Shown piece after piece: positions 33,514 to 41,522 of a stretch of 64,000 nt of DNA; position 1 is the stretch's first letter; each line of letters opens with the position of its first letter. Under the pieces are notes generated by a model. The model made no database searches, was not told the origin of the DNA, and saw only the letters and a program-made list of their open reading frames with translations. The DNA lies in contig LMSR01000001.1 of the NCBI GenBank assembly GCA_001429555.1, positions 118,687 through 182,686 of the forward strand, given 5' to 3'. The position numbers were made by a program, and so were the translations under genes. Origin of the DNA: Nocardioides sp. Soil797. Lineage in GTDB: Bacteria; Actinomycetota; Actinomycetes; Propionibacteriales; Nocardioidaceae.

Positions 33514-34110
33514 GTGAGCTTCTCGGTCCTCTTCGTCTGCATCGGCAACGTGTGCCGCTCCCCGTTCGGTGAGCGGCTGCTGCGCCTTCGCCTTGACGAG
33601 CTGGGCATCGGTGACGAGTTCACGGTGACCAGTGCCGGCGTACGCGCCATGCGGGGTCGCGCGATGCACCCGGAGTCGGCGCGCACGCTCGAGGAACGCG
33701 GCGGTTCGGCCGATGGTTTCGTGGCTCGGCAGCTGAGCGCCGAGCTGGCCGAGGAGGCCGACCTGGTCGTGGCCGCCACCCGCGACATCCGCTCGCGGTT
33801 GCTGGAGGAGTCGCCGCGCTCGCTGCGGCGTACGTTCACGGTGCGTGAGTTCGTCGCCCTGGCCGAGGCCCACCGCGCCGCGGGGGAGGGCCAGACGGGT
33901 GCCCGCGCCGCCGCGCCGGTCCGGCAGCGCGGCAAGGAGGCGTTGTCGGGCCTGGTCGAGGACTGCTCGCGAGGCCGCGGAATCCTGCGGCTCGACGACG
34001 TCGACATCACCGATCCGATCGGCCGTTCGGCGCAGACGTACGACGCGGTCGCGGAGCTGATGGACGACCAGGTCACCCGGTTGGCAAGGGTGCTGAATAG
34101 CCCGTTGTGA
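33514..34110 (+). CDS. low-molecular-weight protein tyrosine phosphatase (Wzb-like)
   Basis: A 198-residue phosphatase with the catalytic CIGNVCRSP loop (Cys9, Arg15) and the late Asp-Pro acid motif (DITDPIG). The usual length is about 150; the extra residues are an Ala/Arg/Gly-rich insertion around 128-160. It probably dephosphorylates the Wzc-like kinase, as in Wzc/Wzb pairs. The GTG start lies 9 nt after the transferase gene. TAGCCT (33502-33507), overlapping the upstream stop codon, could be a -10 box for an extra leaderless transcript. Confidence 0.9.
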   Translation: MSFSVLFVCIGNVCRSPFGERLLRLRLDELGIGDEFTVTSAGVRAMRGRAMHPESARTLEERGGSADGFVARQLSAELAEEADLVVAATRDIRSRLLEESPRSLRRTFTVREFVALAEAHRAAGEGQTGARAAAPVRQRGKEALSGLVEDCSRGRGILRLDDVDITDPIGRSAQTYDAVAELMDDQVTRLARVLNSPL

Positions 34111-34273
34111 CTACTCCGATCACCCGCTCGGGTCATCATTTCGGAGACGGCTCCGTGGGATGTCTCATTTTGATTCAGCGATGCCCCAATTTGGGGACGC
34201 GTCCGTTAAGGTCAGCCTCGACAGCCCGTTTGGGGGGCAACGTGCGTCCCACTACTTTTCCCATGGAGTCACC

Positions 34274-34702
34274 ATGAAGCTCTTCGCAGGTCTCAGCACC
34301 GCGGCCTTGCTGGTCGCCGGTCTGACCGTCGCGTCTGCTCCGGCGAATGCTGCCGGTGCTGCCCAGGCCGACGAGTACACGCCCACCATCAACACCTTCT
34401 GCATGGCCAACGGCGGCAAGGCCGAGAGCGGCAAGATCCGACTCAAGCTCAACGTCGTTTCCAACGGTGCCGGTTCGCCGAAGGCCACGGTCAAGATCGT
34501 GATCCGCAACAAGAAGGGCAAGATCGTGCGCACCCGCACGCGCTCCTTCAACAACGGCCCGCGCGCCTACCGCTTCTTGAACCTCAAGAAGGGTCGCTAC
34601 ACCGTCAGCTTCATCGTCACGCCCAAGGGTGCCGACGCTGACCGCTACAAGGGTTGCACCGCGCGCATCGCCACCAAGGTCAAGGCAAAGCGTCCTCGCT
34701 GA
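34274..34702 (+). CDS. secreted small basic protein
   Basis: A 142-residue protein with a clear signal peptide (MKLFAGLSTAALLVAGLTVASAP, cleavage after ANA), followed by a Lys/Arg-rich beta-strand domain with two cysteines (FCMANGG and KGCTAR) that may form a disulfide. No family recognised. Start ATG 34274 with GGAG upstream is preferred over an earlier in-frame ATG at 34160, because the signal peptide begins here. It is followed by a strong terminator. Confidence 0.75.
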   Translation: MKLFAGLSTAALLVAGLTVASAPANAAGAAQADEYTPTINTFCMANGGKAESGKIRLKLNVVSNGAGSPKATVKIVIRNKKGKIVRTRTRSFNNGPRAYRFLNLKKGRYTVSFIVTPKGADADRYKGCTARIATKVKAKRPR

Positions 34703-34733
34703 CCCTGGGTCCCTGACCCACATGTTCCACTGA

Positions 34734-34770
34734 CCGCTGCCTCCCGGCCCGTCCGGGAGGCAGCGGTTTT
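34734..34770 (+). terminator. Rho-independent terminator
   Basis: A perfect 14-bp stem: CCGCTGCCTCCCGG (34734-34747) pairs with CCGGGAGGCAGCGG (34753-34766) over a 5-nt loop, followed by TTTT (34767-34770). It lies 31 nt after the secreted-protein gene and is the clearest intrinsic terminator in the window. Confidence 0.93.
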
Positions 34771-34800
34771 CAGTCTGTCTGTCTCCAACGGGGAGTTCGT

Positions 34801-36540
34801 GTGATCCGTCGTCGTTATTGGGTGACCGCCGTGCTGGTGGTCGCGCTCGGGTTCGTGGCGTACGCCGGGTGGCGGGTGTGGCAGGTCCGGGGCGACCTGA
34901 CTGCCGCCCAGGGTGATGCGAGCCGGCTGCAGTCCGCGCTCACCGCCGGCGACCAGGCCAAGGCCGAGGCCGCGTTGGACGACCTGCGAGAGCACAGCGG
35001 CTCGGCCGCCGACCGCACCGACTCCACGCTCTGGTCCATGCTCGGCACGGTGCCGCTCTTCGGTGACGACCTCGACGGCATCAAGGTGGTCAGCGGGGTC
35101 CTCTCCGACCTCTCCGACGACGGCCTGCCGCCGCTGGTCAACAGCGCCGCCTCGCTCGACGCCGGCAGCTTCACCCCCAAGGACGGCACCCTCCCGATCG
35201 GCGCGATCCAGAAGACCCAGCAGCCGGTCAGCGAGGCGCGAGGCTCCTTCGCCTCCGCAGACCAGCGCCTCCAGGAGGTCGACTCCTCTGGGTTCATGAG
35301 CTCCTTCAAGACGTCGTACGACGACCTGGCCGACCGCATCCACTCGGCCAGCCGGTCGCTGGACGCCGCGGAGAGGGCCACCGACGTTCTGCCCGGCTTC
35401 CTCGGCAAGGGCGGCAAGCAGACCTACCTGTTGATCTTCCAGAACAACGCCGAGCTCCGTTCGACCGGCGGGCTGCCGAGCGCGGGTGCGTTGGTGACCG
35501 CCGACAAGGGCAAGGTCGAGATGACCCGCCAGGTCAAGGCCGCCGACTTCGTGCACATCGAGGACAAGCCGGCGCTGCCGCTGACCGCGGAGGAGACCCA
35601 GCTCTTCGGTCGCCAGCTCGGCACCTTCTACCAGGACGCGAACTTCACCCCCGACTTCCCGCGCACCGCCGACCTGATGGCCGCGCACTGGAAGCGCAAC
35701 TTCGACTCCGAGATCGACGGCGTGCTGTCGATCGACCCGGTGGCGTTGTCCTACCTGCTCAAGGGGACCGGCCCGGTCACGGTCGACGGGGTGACGCTGA
35801 CCTCCGACAACGCGGTCGACGAGCTGCTCAACAAGATCTACATCCGCCTGCAGGACCCCGAGGCACAGGACGAGTTCTTCGCCAAGGTCGCCAAGACGAT
35901 CTTCGACAAGTTCTCCTCCGGCGCCGGGTCGCCCCAGGAGCTGCTCAAGGGCCTGGCCCGCAGCGCCAACGAGCACCGGCTCCTGGTGCACACCTTCGAC
36001 GAGCCGGTGCAGTCGAAGATCGACGACACCGTGGTGGCCGGCCGGTTCATCGACGACTCCGAGGGCCCGCGCATCGGTGTCTTCCTCAACGACGGCACCG
36101 GCTCGAAGATGTCCTACTACCTCGACTACGACACCAGCGTGCACTCCACCGGTTGCGCCAAGGGTGCGCAGCGCTACTCGGGGAAGATCGATCTCTGGTC
36201 GAACACTCCCGAGGGCGTCGCCGACATCAGCGAATATGTCACCGGCCCCGGCGACGAGGTGGTGCCCAAGGGCAACCAGTACCTCGCGATGCACATCTAT
36301 GCCCCCCAGGGCGGACACTTCGACGGTGTCTTCCTCGATGGGCAGGACTTCGACGTGCAGTACCTCGAGCACGACGGCCACGAGGTCGCCTCGATGGCGC
36401 TGTTCTTCAAGCCGGGGGAGCGGCGCAAGCTGACCTTCCGGATGACCGGTGCCGAGGGCGTCGAGGGTGACACCCGCATCGACGTCACGCCCGGTACGGC
36501 GGCGGAGAACGAGTCGTCGAAGCTGACGTCAGCCTGCTGA
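34801..36540 (+). CDS. DUF4012 protein
   Basis: A 579-residue protein with one N-terminal membrane anchor (about residues 8-26), a helical region, and the DUF4012 hallmark LLIFQNNAELRSTGGLPSAG near residue 212, followed by FPRTADLMAAHWKRNF and LLKGTGPVTVDG. DUF4012 proteins are often encoded in actinobacterial exopolysaccharide loci and are thought to act outside the membrane, possibly in glycan attachment; the role is not established. GTG start with GGGGAG upstream. It lies directly after an intrinsic terminator, so it has its own promoter or depends on read-through. Confidence 0.85.
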   Translation: MIRRRYWVTAVLVVALGFVAYAGWRVWQVRGDLTAAQGDASRLQSALTAGDQAKAEAALDDLREHSGSAADRTDSTLWSMLGTVPLFGDDLDGIKVVSGVLSDLSDDGLPPLVNSAASLDAGSFTPKDGTLPIGAIQKTQQPVSEARGSFASADQRLQEVDSSGFMSSFKTSYDDLADRIHSASRSLDAAERATDVLPGFLGKGGKQTYLLIFQNNAELRSTGGLPSAGALVTADKGKVEMTRQVKAADFVHIEDKPALPLTAEETQLFGRQLGTFYQDANFTPDFPRTADLMAAHWKRNFDSEIDGVLSIDPVALSYLLKGTGPVTVDGVTLTSDNAVDELLNKIYIRLQDPEAQDEFFAKVAKTIFDKFSSGAGSPQELLKGLARSANEHRLLVHTFDEPVQSKIDDTVVAGRFIDDSEGPRIGVFLNDGTGSKMSYYLDYDTSVHSTGCAKGAQRYSGKIDLWSNTPEGVADISEYVTGPGDEVVPKGNQYLAMHIYAPQGGHFDGVFLDGQDFDVQYLEHDGHEVASMALFFKPGERRKLTFRMTGAEGVEGDTRIDVTPGTAAENESSKLTSAC

Positions 36541-36569
36541 TCAGAGCCCGCCGGTCGAGATCACGCCCT

Positions 36570-36624
36570 GAGAGCAACGTTCTGGTTGGATTCCGGTCGC
36601 GAACACAACCAGAATGGTGCGCTC
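36570..36624. repeat. dispersed palindromic element, copy D
   Basis: GAGAGCAACGTTCTGGTTG (36570-36588) and CAACCAGAATGGTGCGCTC (36606-36624) are complementary at 16 of 19 positions. It lies between the convergent DUF4012 and DsrE-like genes, where it could terminate both. Confidence 0.8.
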
Positions 36625-36640
36625 GACGCGCGGTTGAGGC

Positions 36641-37003
36641 TCAGTAGACGAGGGCTTGCACGCTCTCGCCGAGGACTTCCTCGACGAAGACCGGAGCCCC
36701 GGCGACGCGGATGCCGGGCAGCGTGTCGTCGGGCGTGATCGATCGGCGGTCGGCGCACTGGGTGCACAGCGTGACCTGACCGGCCTCGCGGACGGCGGAG
36801 AGCAGGTCGGCCAGCGGTGTGGCCAGGTCGAGGGAGAACTCCTCCGCCTTGCCGGGTACGGCGAACCAGGCGGCCTCACCGGTCAGCCACAGGCTCACGT
36901 CGACCCCCGAGACCACGGCCGCCGAGGCCACGGTGAAGGCCTGGTTGCAGCGCTCGGGGTCTTCGGCACCGCACGTCACCTTGATCACAAGTTTCCCAGC
37001 CAT
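36641..37003 (-). CDS. DsrE-family protein
   Basis: A 120-residue alpha/beta protein of the DsrE/TusD-like fold (KLVIKVTCGAEDPERCNQAF, DVSLWLTGEAAWF, VTLCTQCADRR). The CTQC pair could carry sulfur, but proteins of this group in actinobacteria have no proven role. Start ATG 37003 is set by a TAGGGT -10 box (37016-37011) ending 7 nt before it; a leaderless mRNA is likely. The longer frame reads through repeats and the divergent gene. Confidence 0.82.
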   Translation of the reverse strand: MAGKLVIKVTCGAEDPERCNQAFTVASAAVVSGVDVSLWLTGEAAWFAVPGKAEEFSLDLATPLADLLSAVREAGQVTLCTQCADRRSITPDDTLPGIRVAGAPVFVEEVLGESVQALVY

Positions 37004-37034
37004 GTTTGAAACCCTAGGCCCTGGACCAGAATCC

Positions 37035-37076
37035 CGTCGCCGAGCCAATGGGGTTCGTCGCCGAGCCATTGGGGTT
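37035..37076. repeat. 21-bp direct repeat, 2 copies
   Basis: CGTCGCCGAGCCAATGGGGTT at 37035-37055 is followed directly by a copy with one change (ATTGG for AATGG) at 37056-37076. It is located in the divergent promoter region between the DsrE-like and secreted-protein genes, so it could be a regulator site. Confidence 0.85.
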
Positions 37077-37103
37077 CGTCTCGGGCAACGATTAGGGGAA
37101 ACA

Positions 37104-37511
37104 ATGCGCAACGTCTTCATCCAGGGTCTGGCTGCGGCCTCCATGGTCATCGCGACCACCGGCACGGTCGGCATGATGAGTTCGGCCGAGGCCGCGCCGA
37201 CCACCGCCACGTCGCAGGTCCAGACTGCTCAGGCCCAGACTCCTCAGGCACAGACCGCTCAGGCCCAGGCCGCCAAGGGTTGCGTGTCGAAGAAGGAGTT
37301 CAAGAAGATCAAGAAGGGCATGAGCCAGGCCAAGGTCGCGCGCATCTTCGGCACCAAGGGCTCGAAGGAGTCCGTGGTGAAGAAGAAGGGCAAGACCATC
37401 ATGGCCCGCGGATACCGCGGCTGCCCGCAGTACTCGGCCGTCGGTGTTGCCTTCATTAAGAAGGGCGGCACCTTCAAGATGGCCAACAAGGTCGCCACCT
37501 GGAACAGGTGA
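37104..37511 (+). CDS. secreted BamE/BLIP-like domain protein
   Basis: A 135-residue protein with a signal peptide (cleavage near SSAEAAP), a Gln/Ala/Thr low-complexity linker (about residues 34-57) and a C-terminal domain. In that domain KKGMSQAKVARIFGTKG matches the KGMT..qV...fG pattern of SmpA/BamE and beta-lactamase-inhibitor folds, and two cysteines (GCVSK and RGCPQ) could form a disulfide. Function unknown. ATG 37104 has AGGGGAAA upstream. Confidence 0.72.
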   Translation: MRNVFIQGLAAASMVIATTGTVGMMSSAEAAPTTATSQVQTAQAQTPQAQTAQAQAAKGCVSKKEFKKIKKGMSQAKVARIFGTKGSKESVVKKKGKTIMARGYRGCPQYSAVGVAFIKKGGTFKMANKVATWNR

Positions 37512-37565
37512 GCCACCCCGGGTTGTCAGGGAGCACCGGTGGATCGAGGCCCTAGACTGGCGCGC

Positions 37566-38060
37566 ATGCCGTTCGAGCTCCCTGACAACCTGCACCCCGA
37601 CTGCGCCCCGATCGCCTGGATGCTGGGCACCTGGCGTGGCAACGGCCACGGTGACTACCCGACCATCGAGAAGTTCGAGTTCGGCCAGGAGCTGATCTTC
37701 ACCCACGACGGGCGCCCGTTCTTCCACTACATGGCGCGGGCGTGGATCGTCGACGACGAGGGCAACAAGCTCCGCGACGGCGCGATCGAGACCGGCTTCG
37801 TGCGCTGCAAGCCCGAGGGCAAGGTCGAGGTGGTGCTCACGCACAACACCGGTTTCGCCGAGGTCTGGTACGGCACCGCCGGCGAGGCCCGCATGGAGAT
37901 CGCCACCGACGCGATCGTGCGCACCGAGAGCGCGAAGGAGTACACCGCCGGCAAGCGGCTCTACGGCAACGTCGAGGGTGACCTGCTCTATGCCTTCGAC
38001 ATGGCGGCGATGGGTGAGCCCCTCCAGCCCCACATCTGGGCCCGCCTGCAGAGGCAGTGA
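37566..38060 (+). CDS. nitrobindin-like (THAP4/FABP-type) heme-binding protein
   Basis: A 164-residue beta-barrel protein. The GTWRGNGHGDYPTI motif near residue 21 and the C-terminal LQPHIWARL with a likely proximal heme His identify the nitrobindin family, which binds heme and isomerises peroxynitrite. In actinobacteria it is often annotated as an FABP-family protein next to Fur and YgfZ genes, as here. TAGACT (37553-37558) ends 7 nt before the ATG, which has no Shine-Dalgarno, so a leaderless transcript is likely. It overlaps the Fur gene (GTGA). Confidence 0.85.
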   Translation: MPFELPDNLHPDCAPIAWMLGTWRGNGHGDYPTIEKFEFGQELIFTHDGRPFFHYMARAWIVDDEGNKLRDGAIETGFVRCKPEGKVEVVLTHNTGFAEVWYGTAGEARMEIATDAIVRTESAKEYTAGKRLYGNVEGDLLYAFDMAAMGEPLQPHIWARLQRQ

Positions 38061-38509
38061 GCCACACCAGTGAGTCGGGGCCGACGATGAGTGACGACTT
38101 CGCGGAGCGGATCCGCTCCAGCGGCAAGCGGATGACGCCGCAGCGCGAGCTGATCCTGCGTGCCGTCGACACGCTCGGCCACGCCACCCCGGAGCAGCTG
38201 CTGGCCGAGGTGCACAAGCAGTCGAGCGCGGTGAACCTGTCGACCGTCTATCGCAACCTCGAGGTCCTCGAGGAGCTCGGGCTGGTGCGTCACATGCACC
38301 TGGGCGACCGGGCGCCGACCTATCACTCGGTGGGCGGGCCCGAACACTTCCACCTGATCTGTCGCGGCTGCGAGAAGGTCATCTCGGTCGGCCCCGAGGC
38401 CGTCGAGCAGTTCGCCGCCCGCTTGCAGGCCGACTTCGACTTCGTGCCCGACATCGGGCACCTCACCGTCTTCGGCAGCTGCGCCGACTGCCGCGACGCC
38501 GCCACATGA
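38057..38509 (+). CDS. Fur-family transcriptional regulator
   Basis: A 150-residue metalloregulator. The winged helix covers about residues 15-85 (RMTPQRELILRAVDTLGHATPEQLLAEV, LSTVYRNLEVLEELGLV). The dimerisation part has regulatory His residues (HFHLIC) and two Cys pairs (CRGC and CADC) for structural zinc. Whether it senses iron, zinc or peroxide cannot be decided by eye. It is translationally coupled to the nitrobindin-like gene. Confidence 0.9.
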   Translation: MSHTSESGPTMSDDFAERIRSSGKRMTPQRELILRAVDTLGHATPEQLLAEVHKQSSAVNLSTVYRNLEVLEELGLVRHMHLGDRAPTYHSVGGPEHFHLICRGCEKVISVGPEAVEQFAARLQADFDFVPDIGHLTVFGSCADCRDAAT

Positions 38510-38510
38510 A

Positions 38511-38555
38511 GATGCGGACCGCAGCCCAATCGGGGGTGGGGCTGCGATCCGCATC
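38511..38555 (+). terminator. hairpin after Fur-family gene
   Basis: GATGCGGACCGCAGCCC (38511-38527) pairs almost fully with GGGCTGCGATCCGCATC (38539-38555). It begins right after the Fur stop codon. No T run follows, but the stem is long. Confidence 0.65.
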
Positions 38556-38641
38556 AGCCACCCAGAGTAGCCACCTGGTGAAAATTTGACGAGACCCCAC
38601 GTGCGACCCGGGCTCAGCCGGGCGGCGCGTAGGCTTGGGCC

Positions 38642-39607
38642 GTGACTCCCAGCCCCCTCCTCGACCTGCCGCGCGCGGTCGCCGGCGACGGCATCGACGC
38701 CCCGGTTGCCGCCCACTACGGCTCGTTCAACACCGAGCAGCGCGCCCTCGAGCAGGGCGAAGGCTTCGTCGACCTGTCCCACCGCGAGGTCATCCGTCTC
38801 ACCGGTCCGGACCGGATCACCTGGCTCCACTCGCTGACCACCCAGCACGAGGCCGCACTCGGTTCGGGGCGCCCGACGATGGCGCTGATCCTCAGCCCCC
38901 AGGGCCACGTCGAGCACGCGATGTACGGCGCCGACGACGCCGAGAGCGAGACGTTCACCGCTCACGTGGAGCCCGGGCAGGCGCAGCCACTGATCGACTT
39001 CCTGCTGAAGATGCGCTTCATGATGCGCGTCGAGATCGACGACGTCACCGCCGACACCGCGGTCACCTGGCGCCCGGCCAAGCGCGAGGGGGTGCCCTTC
39101 GACGGCTACGAACTCGTTCCGCGCGACCGATTGACGGCGTACGCCGAAGCGGCCGGGCCGGCGGCCGGCTCCTGGGCCTTCGAGGCGTTGCGGATTGCCC
39201 GCGGCGAGGCGCGGATGGGGCTCGACACCGACCACCGCACGATCCCCAACGAGGCCGGGTGGATCACCACCGCGGTGCACCTCGACAAGGGCTGCTATCG
39301 CGGCCAGGAGACCGTGGCGCGGGTGCACACGCTGGGTCGTCCGCCGCGTCGCCTGACGCTGCTCCACCTCGACGGCTCCGAGAATCGCCTGCCCAAGCAG
39401 GGCACCGAGGTCTTCAACGGGGAGAAGTCGATCGGCTTCGTCGGCACCTCTGCCCGCCACCACGAGCTCGGCCCGATCGCGTTGGCGATGCTCAAGCGCA
39501 ACGTGCCGGTCGATGCGACGCTGGCCGTCGACGGCATCCCCGCCGGCCAGGAGGTCGTGGTCGACCCCGAGGCGGGTCTCCACGTGCGGCCCAACCTGCG
39601 CGGCTGA
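38642..39607 (+). CDS. ygfZ: folate-binding protein YgfZ
   Basis: A 321-residue GcvT-like protein with the YgfZ signature KGCYRGQETVARVHTLG near residue 218; it takes part in assembly or repair of iron-sulfur clusters using tetrahydrofolate. Other family segments are LTGPDRITWLHSLTTQ and LILSPQGHVEHAM. The GTG start lies 6 nt after TAGGCT (38630-38635), with no Shine-Dalgarno, so a leaderless mRNA is likely. It ends in a perfect 24-bp palindrome. Confidence 0.92.
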   Translation: MTPSPLLDLPRAVAGDGIDAPVAAHYGSFNTEQRALEQGEGFVDLSHREVIRLTGPDRITWLHSLTTQHEAALGSGRPTMALILSPQGHVEHAMYGADDAESETFTAHVEPGQAQPLIDFLLKMRFMMRVEIDDVTADTAVTWRPAKREGVPFDGYELVPRDRLTAYAEAAGPAAGSWAFEALRIARGEARMGLDTDHRTIPNEAGWITTAVHLDKGCYRGQETVARVHTLGRPPRRLTLLHLDGSENRLPKQGTEVFNGEKSIGFVGTSARHHELGPIALAMLKRNVPVDATLAVDGIPAGQEVVVDPEAGLHVRPNLRG

Positions 39608-39630
39608 CGTCCGCGTGCGCACGCGGACGT
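39607..39630. promoter_or_regulatory. perfect 24-bp palindrome between ygfZ and next gene
   Basis: The half ACGTCCGCGTGC (39607-39618) is mirrored exactly at 39619-39630 with no spacer. It overlaps the last base of the ygfZ stop codon and touches the next start codon. It could act as operator or as a hairpin. Confidence 0.75.
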
Positions 39631-39631
39631 G

Positions 39632-41053
39632 ATGGAGCTGGATCGGCAACTCGGGTGGCTGGTCCTGTCGTGGCGCCATGTGACCGGCGACGACGTGTCC
39701 GAGCTGGCGGACCGCTGGCAACAGGGCTGGGTGCCGGCGTACGCCGAGTGCGCGGCCGCCGAGGAGCAGGCCGGGCTGGCGCGGGGCCGGCTGAGCTCGC
39801 TGATCGACCTGGTGCGGATCGCCGAGGCGGACCAGGCGCCCGCTGCACAGCGATCCCGCTGGCCGGCACCTGACCGGTCCCAGCTGCCCGAGCTGCTCGA
39901 GCTCGCCGTCGGTGGCCACGCCACTGCTGCCCACTGGCGAGACCTGGGTGCGATGCTCCGTGCGGATCCGGAGCTGGCTCCGAAGGGACAGGAGCTGGAC
40001 GCCCTCCTCTCCCACCTGGCGAATGCGTTGCCGCGCGGGGTCAAGCACGCCTATCGGCTGATGCGCTGCGCGGCGCTCGACCTGGCCTCCCTGCCCGAGG
40101 TTCGGGCCCCGATGGTGGCCGCCATCCGCGACTGCGTGGGCGATCCGGACGGACCGTCCTTCCTCGAGACGATCGGGCTGCTCGAGCAGATCCCGACCCC
40201 CGAGTCACACCGGCTGCTGCTCGACCTGCTGGAGCAGACACCGTCGCGGGCTCAGCGACAGTACGCCGCCGAGCTGGCCTCCGAGGCCATCGCTCGGGGT
40301 GAGTTCTCGGAGGCGGAACGGTCGCGGGTGTTGCTCCGGGTGCTGACCAGCTGGCGGTCCGACCCGCTGGTTGCCCGGGAGGACCTCGGCCAGCTGATCG
40401 ACGTACTCCCACTGGGGTTGGCCTCGGCGTTGGCCCGCGACGAGCGGGTGAGCGGCGCGGTCGTGTCTGACCCGATGGCCGGGATGGAGACCGACGAGGC
40501 GCACAGGTGGAGCCACGCGCTCGCGCAACGTGCCCTCGGCACCTGGCCGGCCGGCGGCGAGCACCTGGAGTCGAGCCTGGCGGAGGTGATCACCCAGTGC
40601 CTCTTCGTGCGCAACGCGGAGCGGCGCTGGCGGGCGGCCCTGACGTTGAGTGCGTCGCCGTTCCAGGTCGGGCTGGCGGACGGGTTGACCGGCTTGCTCA
40701 AGCGGCCGGGAGTGCCTCCCGGGCTGCGGCAACGGGCCGCGAAGGCGCTGAGCCACGTGGTGAGCGCGGGCAGCACACTGCAGATGGTCCCGCTGCTGCA
40801 CGACCCCGACCCGGCCGTGGCCGAGCGGGTGACGATGGCCTACGGGCACACCACGTTCAGCGAGACGGCCGACCAGGTCCTGCGGCGCCGCATCCCGAGC
40901 ACGGCCGAGCCGCTCGGTCGTGCGTGTGTCTATGCGTTGGGGATGACCGGGTCACCGGGCATCGCCGTGCTGGTCGAGTCGCAGCACGCTCCTCGCTGGC
41001 AGCGGCACACGGCGCGCTGGTGGCACGAGACGGGCTCGGCGATCCACGCCTGA
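39632..41053 (+). CDS. HEAT-repeat-like protein of unknown function
   Basis: A 473-residue, largely helical protein without signal peptide or membrane segments. The second half shows HEAT/armadillo-like helical pairs (RQRAAKALSHVVSAGSTLQMVPLLHDPDPAVAERV, GRACVYALGMTGSPGIAVLV). Trp-rich motifs open the sequence (LGWLVLSWRHV). No enzyme motif is visible; a scaffold role is only a guess. ATG 39632 is used; the frame is also open from GTG 39629, inside the palindrome. Confidence 0.65.
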   Translation: MELDRQLGWLVLSWRHVTGDDVSELADRWQQGWVPAYAECAAAEEQAGLARGRLSSLIDLVRIAEADQAPAAQRSRWPAPDRSQLPELLELAVGGHATAAHWRDLGAMLRADPELAPKGQELDALLSHLANALPRGVKHAYRLMRCAALDLASLPEVRAPMVAAIRDCVGDPDGPSFLETIGLLEQIPTPESHRLLLDLLEQTPSRAQRQYAAELASEAIARGEFSEAERSRVLLRVLTSWRSDPLVAREDLGQLIDVLPLGLASALARDERVSGAVVSDPMAGMETDEAHRWSHALAQRALGTWPAGGEHLESSLAEVITQCLFVRNAERRWRAALTLSASPFQVGLADGLTGLLKRPGVPPGLRQRAAKALSHVVSAGSTLQMVPLLHDPDPAVAERVTMAYGHTTFSETADQVLRRRIPSTAEPLGRACVYALGMTGSPGIAVLVESQHAPRWQRHTARWWHETGSAIHA

Positions 41054-41073
41054 GGGCCCCAGGGCCAGCCGGG

Positions 41074-41451
41074 TCAGTCGTCGCAGGTCTCCGCGTAGTA
41101 CTTCTCCAGCTCGGCGGCGTTCTCGCCGTGACCGGTCGGCAGCTCGGCCAGGTCGCGGAAGGCATCGCCGTTCTTGAACTGCACGCTCGAGTCGGTGATG
41201 TGCTCGAAGGCGTCCCGGGCCTTCTCGGGGATGCCTTCGGGGGTGCCGGCCGCGAGCAGTCCGTCCTGGAGCTTGCGGACATCCTTCGTCGTCGCCTTGC
41301 CGGGGACCTCGAGCAGGTCGGCGTACGCCGCACAGAAGTCGCTGACCGAAGCGTCCTTCGGGGCGTCGCGGGGGTTGTCGTCGTTGCAGCCGGTGAGCAG
41401 CAGGGCGCCGATGGAGAGTACGACGGGGAGGGCTGCGAGTCTGCGGGACAT
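41074..41451 (-). CDS. lipoprotein of unknown function
   Basis: A 125-residue protein with a lipobox (LLTGC, Cys22) after a short hydrophobic signal. The mature part is acidic and helical with two more cysteines (DFCAAY, ETCDD). It is exported and anchored at the membrane surface. TAGGGT (41464-41459) ends 7 nt upstream of the ATG without a Shine-Dalgarno, suggesting a leaderless mRNA. Divergent from the cupin gene. Confidence 0.8.
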   Translation of the reverse strand: MSRRLAALPVVLSIGALLLTGCNDDNPRDAPKDASVSDFCAAYADLLEVPGKATTKDVRKLQDGLLAAGTPEGIPEKARDAFEHITDSSVQFKNGDAFRDLAELPTGHGENAAELEKYYAETCDD

Positions 41452-41522
41452 GTCGGGAACCCTATCCGTGACCCCGTGGGGGCGTTGTCACCACGTATGG
41501 TGACCTCGACAACTTCGAAGGG

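Noticed and set aside
37004..37210. N-terminal extension of the DsrE-like protein
   Set aside because: It overlaps the divergent secreted-protein gene and its promoter repeats; a -10 box directly precedes ATG 37003.
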